This document shows, piece by piece, positions 1-4,498 of a DNA stretch of 5,901 nt. Origin of the DNA: Clostridia bacterium (lineage in GTDB: Bacteria > Bacillota_A > Clostridia > Christensenellales > UBA1242); contig JAFTUZ010000030.1 in NCBI GenBank assembly GCA_017466005.1, positions 1-5,901 of the forward strand. The letters are read 5' to 3'. Position 1 is the stretch's first letter. The number at the start of each line of letters is the position of its first letter. The position numbers were made by a program, and so were the translations under genes. The notes below the pieces were generated by a model. It was given only the letters and a program-made list of their open reading frames with translations. It ran no database searches and was not told where the DNA came from.

Positions 1-198
1 ATACAACTTGGCTATCAGCTTACCATGGAGCAAATGCCTGAAATTAAGCGAGTTTTATCAAGAACCAAACCTGATGAAAGTATTAAACGAATGAGCCGAA
101 AAATTAGGGCAATCAACAAGAAAAACAAACAAATAGAAAAAATAAGTAGTTCTTTAACGAACGAAGAAAAGGAGTTATTAAAAATTTATGAGCGGTAA
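1..198 (+). CDS. C-terminal part of an unrecognised basic protein (5' end outside window)
   Basis: Frame 1 is open from the first base to a TAA at 196-198 and gives 65 residues that end in LLKIYER. The visible part is strongly basic and hydrophilic. It has a lysine/arginine-rich middle (SIKRMSRKIRAINKKNKQIEK is positioned about residues 27-47) followed by a short acidic-basic helix-like tail, so a helical or nucleic-acid-contacting C-terminus is possible, but I recognise no family. There is no hydrophobic segment. Its last 11 bases overlap the start of the metallo-beta-lactamase-fold gene, and that gene's ribosome binding site lies inside this reading frame, so the two are probably co-transcribed and perhaps translationally coupled. 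The frame is judged coding because it is open to the edge, has this typical operon overlap and shows ordinary codon use. The function is unknown. Confidence 0.6.
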   Translation: MQLGYQLTMEQMPEIKRVLSRTKPDESIKRMSRKIRAINKKNKQIEKISSSLTNEEKELLKIYER

Positions 199-1423
199 AT
201 CTAAAAGTACAAAAAAATATGGGCTTGTGTTTTCTAAGGTAAGAGTTACAATATTTTTAGTTATTTGTGCAATTATGGCTGCAACTTTACCTTTTTCAAA
301 ATTTTTAGAAAACAATGTAATTAGTTTATTTGTAGATGCTGAACAAGTAACCGACTATACAACGGCACTTGATAAAGATTTTGTGGTACACTTTGTAGAT
401 GTTGGGCAAGGTGACTGTATTATGCTTGAACTTCCAGATGGAACTAAAGGAATTATAGATGCTGGTGACAACAAAACAGAATCTGAAACACACTTGGTAG
501 AATATGCCAAAAATTATATTTTTGAAAATGATACCTCATTAACATTTGACTTTTTAATTGCAACACACGCAGATGCCGACCATATTGGTGGTTTGGATGT
601 GGTGTTTGAAAATTTCCAAGTTAACAAAGTTTATAGACCAATGACATTTTATATAAATGAAAAATCCACTGCAACTGATGACCAAAAAGCATTAACCGAA
701 GCAGAAAAATTGTTGGCAAAAGAGCAAGGAATTAGTGGAGAGATTGATGAACACAATCAAAAAAGTACAAAAGTTTTATACGAATTTATTTCTCTTGCTA
801 ATGCCGAACCAAACTGCGAAATAGTATTTAGTGAAGATGGTCATATAATAGAAGATACTACAACGGGTTATAAATTGCAATTTTATGGACCAATTGACCA
901 AACTTACAGCGATGTAAATGATTATTCTCCTGTTATTGTTTGTAGTTACAAAGGTTATAGTATAGCTTTAACTGGTGATGCTGAAACCGAAGCTGAAACA
1001 GATTTGGTAAGGGATTATAATTTGCCAAATGTTGATGCTTTAAAACTTGGTCACCACGGTAGTAGAACTTCTACAACTCAAGCATTCTTGGAAGAAATAG
1101 ACCCGGAAATGGTATTTATTTGTGTAGGTGAAGGTAATAAATACAACCACCCACACCAAGAAGTTTTAGATAGAGTAGCTGCTTATGGAATAGATAAAGT
1201 TTATAGAACCGACTTGTTTGGAGATATTTTATTTGCAATAGGTCAAGATGCCGAAGGTAACTACGGTATGTTTACAGCAAACACAAATGAAATGATTATT
1301 GTATCAGTATTCCACTGGTGGGAAGTTGTGGTTGGTGTTATTTTAATAGCATTCTTCTTGTGCTTTTCAACAACTAAAGCATTAGAAAAAGAGGCTAAAA
1401 AGCAAATTAAAAAACGTTTATAA
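188..1423 (+). CDS. ComEC/Rec2-type MBL-fold hydrolase with a membrane anchor at each end
   Basis: This 411-residue protein carries a metallo-beta-lactamase fold of the ComEC/Rec2 kind. Visible motifs are HFVDVGQGDC (68-77), IIDAGD (89-94), the metal-binding THADADHIGG (126-135), TGDAE (262-266, D264), LGHHGS (287-292) and YNHPH (319-323). The second histidine of the classical HxHxDH is aspartate, as is usual in ComEC-type domains. A basic N-terminus precedes a membrane segment at about 19-36, and a second one lies at about 371-393 before a lysine-rich tail. By the positive-inside rule both ends are cytoplasmic and the enzyme domain is outside the membrane. There is no ComEC channel domain, so this is a stand-alone hydrolase. 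The substrate is unknown; nucleic acid is possible by analogy with ComEC, and a phosphodiester or other ester is equally open. The start is fixed by an in-frame TAA at 179-181 and by AGGAG at 170-174, a rather long 13 bases upstream. Confidence 0.9.
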   Translation: MSGKSKSTKKYGLVFSKVRVTIFLVICAIMAATLPFSKFLENNVISLFVDAEQVTDYTTALDKDFVVHFVDVGQGDCIMLELPDGTKGIIDAGDNKTESETHLVEYAKNYIFENDTSLTFDFLIATHADADHIGGLDVVFENFQVNKVYRPMTFYINEKSTATDDQKALTEAEKLLAKEQGISGEIDEHNQKSTKVLYEFISLANAEPNCEIVFSEDGHIIEDTTTGYKLQFYGPIDQTYSDVNDYSPVIVCSYKGYSIALTGDAETEAETDLVRDYNLPNVDALKLGHHGSRTSTTQAFLEEIDPEMVFICVGEGNKYNHPHQEVLDRVAAYGIDKVYRTDLFGDILFAIGQDAEGNYGMFTANTNEMIIVSVFHWWEVVVGVILIAFFLCFSTTKALEKEAKKQIKKRL

Positions 1424-1442
1424 AATTTATATATTATTTTGA

Positions 1443-1471
1443 TTGCTAATTTTTATTTAAAATGCTAGAAT
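1443..1471 (+). promoter_or_regulatory. Putative SigA promoter for the shikimate-kinase-like gene
   Basis: TTGCTA (1443-1448, 4 of 6 to consensus) and TAGAAT (1466-1471, 5 of 6) are separated by 17 bases. The -10 box is preceded by TG at 1463-1464, as in an extended -10. Transcription would start near 1478, leaving a leader of about 30 bases with GAGGGG at 1499-1504 before the ATG at 1510. An inverted repeat, GCTAATT (1445-1451) and AATTAGC (1469-1475), overlaps both boxes and could be an operator, though in such AT-rich DNA it may be chance. No convincing terminator separates this region from the gene upstream, so read-through is also possible. Confidence 0.45.
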
Positions 1472-1509
1472 TAGCTGGATAAGATATTACTTTAAATTGA
1501 GGGGCGCAA

Positions 1510-2040
1510 ATGAAAACAAATATAGCATTAATTTGCCTTTTACCAAATTACAGCAGAAATGTATCTAAATTATTAAGTGATAAGTTGGATATGTTTTATG
1601 TTAATGTAGAAGAAATGGTGGAATTTGAACTTGGTGATTTAGAACATATTATAAAAACCTTGGGCGACCGAGATGGTAGAAAATTTATACGAGACGAAGA
1701 AACAAAAATAATTAAAAACATATCAAATTTTGAAAATACAATTATTAGTATAAATGCTTTAACAATGTTTTCAAACAGAAATTTTGAAAAATTGTCTAAA
1801 ACAAGTTATATTGTTTACTTACAAATAGCACCTAAATTTTTTCAAATACGTGCACAGGAAAGTGGTGATGATATAAGTGAAAGTATGCTTAATATTGCAT
1901 TTACAGAACGTGATAAAATGTATGTAGATTCTAGTGATATGGTTGTAAACTGTTCTAATTTAAAACCAAATAAAGCAGTTAAAAAAGTTGTTTCTAGTAT
2001 AAATTCATTTTTTAAAAAAATTAGTAAATCAAAAAAATAA
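1510..2040 (+). CDS. Shikimate-kinase-like protein lacking the ATP-binding P-loop (probable pseudo-enzyme)
   Basis: The 176 residues follow the shikimate kinase fold from end to end at normal family length (about 170). LICLL...VSKLLSDKL (7-26) sits on the P-loop strand and helix, but the glycines and the GKS/T of Walker A are replaced (C9, P12, Y14, S15, R16, N17). The metal-binding DxD after strand 2 is VNV (31-33). The GGG that holds shikimate is NAL (82-84), and the RPLL lid motif is missing. What remains is the FIRDEE segment (59-64, with R61 on the shikimate-binding arginine), IVYLQIAP (101-108) and TERDKMY (132-138, with R134 on the second substrate arginine). ATP-dependent phosphorylation is therefore unlikely, and a binding, scaffolding or regulatory role is inferred. 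The basic tail FFKKISKSKK is extra. The gene has an intact frame, a good Shine-Dalgarno (GAGGGG, 1499-1504) and its own terminator, so it does not look like a decaying gene. The alignment was made from memory of AroK/AroL sequences. Confidence 0.7.
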   Translation: MKTNIALICLLPNYSRNVSKLLSDKLDMFYVNVEEMVEFELGDLEHIIKTLGDRDGRKFIRDEETKIIKNISNFENTIISINALTMFSNRNFEKLSKTSYIVYLQIAPKFFQIRAQESGDDISESMLNIAFTERDKMYVDSSDMVVNCSNLKPNKAVKKVVSSINSFFKKISKSKK

Positions 2041-2041
2041 T

Positions 2042-2065
2042 AAAAAAGTCTTTTTGACTTTTTTT
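2042..2065 (+). terminator. Rho-independent terminator after the shikimate-kinase-like gene
   Basis: AAAAAAGTC (2042-2050) pairs with GACTTTTTT (2056-2064) around a TTTTT loop, and more T follows. The 9-bp stem is weak in GC, but its position directly behind the stop codon is typical. Because the left arm is an A-run, the hairpin could also work on the opposite strand, although no minus-strand gene is seen near it. Confidence 0.7.
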
Positions 2066-2067
2066 CT

Positions 2068-2107
2068 TTGTCTTTTTTTAATAAATTTGATAAACTATGT
2101 TTATAAT
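2068..2107 (+). promoter_or_regulatory. Putative promoter region of transketolase
   Basis: Two overlapping readings exist. TTGTCT (2068-2073), 17 bases, TAAACT (2091-2096) would give a start near 2102. TTAATA (2078-2083), 18 bases, TATAAT (2102-2107) has a perfect -10 box, but would start transcription within or just before the ribosome binding site AGGAGAG (2113-2119), leaving a leader of only about 11 bases. A gene isolated between two terminators needs a promoter here, but the sequence does not decide which box pair is used. Confidence 0.45.
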
Positions 2108-2124
2108 AAAACAGGAGAGAAAAT

Positions 2125-4083
2125 ATGGAATTAGAGCAAAAAGTAATTAACACAATGCGTAAAATTGCATTAGAAGAAATATTAACAGCAAATTCGGGAC
2201 ATCCAGGAGTTGCTTTGGGTGGAGCACCAATTTTATTTTCAATTTATAAAAGTGCAAAAATATGCCCAAAAAATCCAGATTGGTTAAACAGAGATAGAAT
2301 AGTAGTATCTTGTGGTCATGCTAGTAGTTTGGTTTATTCTACATTGCATTTATTTGGTTATAACGTTAGTTTAGAAGATTTAAAACAATTCCGCCAACTA
2401 GGTTCATTAACACCTGGTCATCCAGAGTGTAATGTTACTAATGGAGTGGATTGTTCTACTGGTGCATTAGGTCAGGGATTTGCAAATGCTGTTGGTATGG
2501 CTATTGCAGAAGCTCATTTAAACAAAAAATTAAATAAAGCCAAAAACATAGTAAATCACTATACTTTTGTTATGTGCGGAGATGGTGATTTAATGGAAGG
2601 TATCTCTTACGAGTCTGCAGCATTGGCGGGTAATTTAAAATTAAATAAACTTATCGCATTGTATGATAGTAATAATATAAGTTTAGATGGTAAATTAGAA
2701 TTATCTAGTTCAGAGAATGTGAAACAAAGATTTGAGGCGTGTGGTTGGCAAGTATTGTTGGTAAAAGACGGTAATAATTGGAAAAGCATAACAAAAGCAA
2801 TAGAAAAAGCAAAATTATCAAAAGAAAAACCTACTTTAATTATTTGTAAAACTGTAATTGGTTATGGTAGTAAACTTGCAGGAAGTGAAAAATGCCACGG
2901 TAAACCTTTTAATAGTGAAGATGTTATGCAAATGTGCGAATATTTTGGCGTTTCTAAAATTCAATTTGAAATAGATAAAGATGTTCAAGATTGGCGTGAT
3001 AAGTATGCACAAAAAGGTATTATTGAAGAGCAAAAATGGCATCAAAGAGTGGCTGAATTAAAAGAAAATAATAAAGAATTGTATAATGAAATATGGCACG
3101 ATTCTGAAAAATTATCAAAATGTGTAAATAAGTTGAAATTTAAAGAAGATATGGCAACAAGAGATGCTGGTAAAATTGTGTTAAATAAATTGGCAGAAAA
3201 TATACCAAGCATAATTGGTGGTTCGGCAGATTTAGTAGGAGCAACTAAAACATTTATAGATAATTCACCGTATATGTCTGCAATTAATAAAGAAGGCAAA
3301 AATATTGCATTTGGGGTACGTGAGCATAGTATGGCAGCAATAGCAAACGGTATTGCTTTGCATGGTGGATTAAAGCCTTTTGTTTCATCTTTTTTGGTAT
3401 TTTCTGATTATTGTAAATATGCTATAAGAATGTCAGCACTTATGGAATTACCAGTTTTGTATGTTTGGACACATGATAGTGTGGCTGTTGGTGAAGATGG
3501 CCCAACACATCAGCCAATAGAACAACTAGAAAGTTTGCGCCTTATACCTAACCATTGTGTTATAAGACCGGCTGATGCAAACGAAACTGCGGGTGCTTAT
3601 AAAATTGCTATGGGCGAGAATTGCCCTGTGTCGGTAGTGTTAAGTAGGCAAAAATTACCTAATATAAAAAATAGTGATATAGATAATGTAGCTTATGGTG
3701 GCTATATAATTAGTGAAGAGCAAGATGCTAAAAATTTAGATTTAATTTTAATTGCCACAGGAAGTGAAGTTTCTGTGTGTATTAAAGCGCAAGAATTATT
3801 GGAAGAAAAAGGTTATTCTGTAAGAGTGGTTAGTATGCCATGTAGAGAATTATTTTTAAAGCAAGATAAAAAATATCAAAATTTAGTTTTACCTAAAAAA
3901 TGTAATAAACGTATTTCGGTAGAAGCGGGGGTTACATTAGGTTGGAAACAAATTGTTGGAGATGATGGCATTACTGTTGGTATTGATGTTTTTGGTGAAA
4001 GTGGTAAAGGTAGTGAAGTAATGTCGCTATATGGTATTGATGCGGAAAATATTGTAAAAATTGCAAAAAAATTACTAAAATAA
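2125..4083 (+). CDS. tkt: Transketolase
   Basis: A complete 652-residue transketolase (EC 2.2.1.1), the usual single-chain length. It moves two-carbon ketol units between pentose phosphates and glycolytic sugars using thiamine diphosphate and a divalent metal, in the cytoplasm. The diphosphate domain has SGHPG (24-28), CGH (63-65), TPGHPE (96-101), GALGQG (113-118), the cofactor motif GDGDLMEG (152-159) with metal ligand N183, and CHGKPF (257-262). The pyrimidine domain has TRDAG (345-349), GGSADL (365-370), GVREHSMAAI (397-406) with the glutamate E400 that activates the cofactor, and THDSVAVGEDGPTHQP (449-464). LSRQ (506-509) carries the phosphate-binding arginine. The C-terminal domain ends normally. 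All catalytic residues I could locate are present. AGGAGAG at 2113-2119 supports the ATG. It stands between two terminators and looks monocistronic. No other pentose phosphate gene is in the window. Confidence 0.97.
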   Translation: MELEQKVINTMRKIALEEILTANSGHPGVALGGAPILFSIYKSAKICPKNPDWLNRDRIVVSCGHASSLVYSTLHLFGYNVSLEDLKQFRQLGSLTPGHPECNVTNGVDCSTGALGQGFANAVGMAIAEAHLNKKLNKAKNIVNHYTFVMCGDGDLMEGISYESAALAGNLKLNKLIALYDSNNISLDGKLELSSSENVKQRFEACGWQVLLVKDGNNWKSITKAIEKAKLSKEKPTLIICKTVIGYGSKLAGSEKCHGKPFNSEDVMQMCEYFGVSKIQFEIDKDVQDWRDKYAQKGIIEEQKWHQRVAELKENNKELYNEIWHDSEKLSKCVNKLKFKEDMATRDAGKIVLNKLAENIPSIIGGSADLVGATKTFIDNSPYMSAINKEGKNIAFGVREHSMAAIANGIALHGGLKPFVSSFLVFSDYCKYAIRMSALMELPVLYVWTHDSVAVGEDGPTHQPIEQLESLRLIPNHCVIRPADANETAGAYKIAMGENCPVSVVLSRQKLPNIKNSDIDNVAYGGYIISEEQDAKNLDLILIATGSEVSVCIKAQELLEEKGYSVRVVSMPCRELFLKQDKKYQNLVLPKKCNKRISVEAGVTLGWKQIVGDDGITVGIDVFGESGKGSEVMSLYGIDAENIVKIAKKLLK

Positions 4084-4098
4084 CTCATTTTTTGAAAA

Positions 4099-4129
4099 GA
4101 AAGACACTAAATATAATAGTGTCTTTTTT
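4099..4129 (+). terminator. Rho-independent terminator after tkt
   Basis: AAAGACACTA (4100-4109) pairs perfectly with TAGTGTCTTT (4117-4126) around the 7-base loop AATATAA, and the 3' arm runs into further T. A G-T pair can lengthen the stem by one. It lies 16 bases behind the tkt stop codon and separates tkt from veg. Confidence 0.88.
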
Positions 4130-4173
4130 ATTATCTAAATTTTAAATAGTGTTTGAAAGTAATTAAAAAGATT

Positions 4174-4182
4174 AAAGGGGGT
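4174..4182 (+). promoter_or_regulatory. Ribosome binding site that sets the veg start
   Basis: AAAGGGGGT matches the ideal AAAGGAGGT at 8 of 9 bases. It lies 7 bases before the ATG at 4190 but only 1 base before the in-frame ATG at 4184, so 4190 is the better start. A third in-frame ATG at 4205 is too far away. Confidence 0.65.
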
Positions 4183-4189
4183 AATGTTT

Positions 4190-4432
4190 ATGAGAGAACA
4201 GTGTATGGATTTAGAAATTATTAAAAAGCAGATTATGGAACTTAAAGGAAGAGATATAGAAATGGCTGTTAATCATGGAAGAAAAAAGATAGCACATTAT
4301 CAGGGGGTTATAGAAGATATATATAATAGTGTGTTTGTAGTGCGTTTGCAAAATGATACGAAAACAGAAAAAATGTCATGTTCTTTTAGTGATGTATTAT
4401 GTGGAGATGTAAAAATTGCTACAAAAAAATAA
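4190..4432 (+). CDS. veg: Veg family protein (DUF1021)
   Basis: An 80-residue protein that matches the small, conserved Veg family of Bacillota. After a helical N-terminus (DLEIIKKQIMELKGRDIEM, about 7-25) it has the family's basic NHGRKK turn (28-33). The beta-strands follow, with GVIEDIYNSVFVVRL (39-53) and SFSDVLCGDVKI (65-76); the family pattern is G-R-(R/K)-K, then VFVV, then S-(Y/F)-x-DVL. Veg in Bacillus subtilis has been reported to stimulate biofilm genes and is expressed strongly in vegetative cells; its exact activity is unsettled. In-frame ATGs lie at 4184, 4190 and 4205, and 4190 is chosen from ribosome binding site spacing. I found no convincing SigA promoter in the 100 bases upstream. 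The last codons form one arm of a long inverted repeat that reaches to the next gene. From memory, veg next to a SPOCS/LysM gene is a recurring arrangement in Clostridia. Confidence 0.92.
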   Translation: MREQCMDLEIIKKQIMELKGRDIEMAVNHGRKKIAHYQGVIEDIYNSVFVVRLQNDTKTEKMSCSFSDVLCGDVKIATKK

Positions 4433-4484
4433 AGATTTAGTTATATTTTAGTTATTAATTATCATACATTGTAGCAATCTTTAC
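4409..4484 (+). repeat. 16-nt inverted repeat joining veg and the SPOCS gene
   Basis: GTAAAAATTGCTACAA (4409-4424) is the reverse complement of TTGTAGCAATCTTTAC (4469-4484) at 15 of 16 positions; the one mismatch is A4414 opposite C4479. The loop is 44 bases. The left arm lies within veg codons 74-79 (V K I A T K), and the right arm stops exactly at the base before the next gene's Shine-Dalgarno (4485-4491). No T-run follows, so it is not a terminator. Confidence 0.7.
4441..4470 (+). promoter_or_regulatory. Putative SigE (mother-cell sporulation) promoter of the SPOCS gene
   Basis: TTATATT (4441-4447) and CATACATT (4463-4470) are 15 bases apart. The B. subtilis SigE consensus, as I remember it, is KMATATT, 14-15 bases, CATACA-T; only the second base of the -35 box differs. 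Transcription would begin near 4477 and include the AAGGAGG at 4485-4491. A SPOCS protein downstream fits a mother-cell sporulation regulon. The identical 9-mers TTTAGTTAT at 4436-4444 and 4447-4455 overlap the -35 box. Confidence 0.6.
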
Positions 4485-4498
4485 AAGGAGGAAGCAAA

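Noticed and set aside
1397..1454. Possible hairpin terminator after the MBL-fold gene (AAAAAGCAA against TTGCTAATTTTT)
   Set aside because: Pairing needs a two-base bulge, the loop is long and the arms are almost all A and T, so it is not a credible terminator.
2087..2107. TTGATA (2087-2092) with TATAAT (2102-2107) as a promoter for tkt
   Set aside because: The boxes are only 9 bases apart, far below the 16-18 needed for SigA.
1842..2153. Minus-strand open frame of 103 codons across the end of the shikimate-kinase-like gene and the terminator
   Set aside because: It is antisense to a gene with clear family similarity, runs through a terminator hairpin and the next gene's ribosome binding site, has low-complexity hydrophobic/lysine content and no convincing ribosome binding site.
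2607..3299. Three minus-strand open frames inside tkt
   Set aside because: They mirror the transketolase reading frame, whose translated motifs are intact throughout; none shows a family motif of its own.
3876..4088. Minus-strand open frame over the 3' end of tkt
   Set aside because: It is a shadow of the conserved C-terminal transketolase domain with no separate signal.
4184..4432. Longer veg start at 4184
   Set aside because: The Shine-Dalgarno ends 1 base before this ATG, which is too close; the ATG at 4190 has 7-base spacing.
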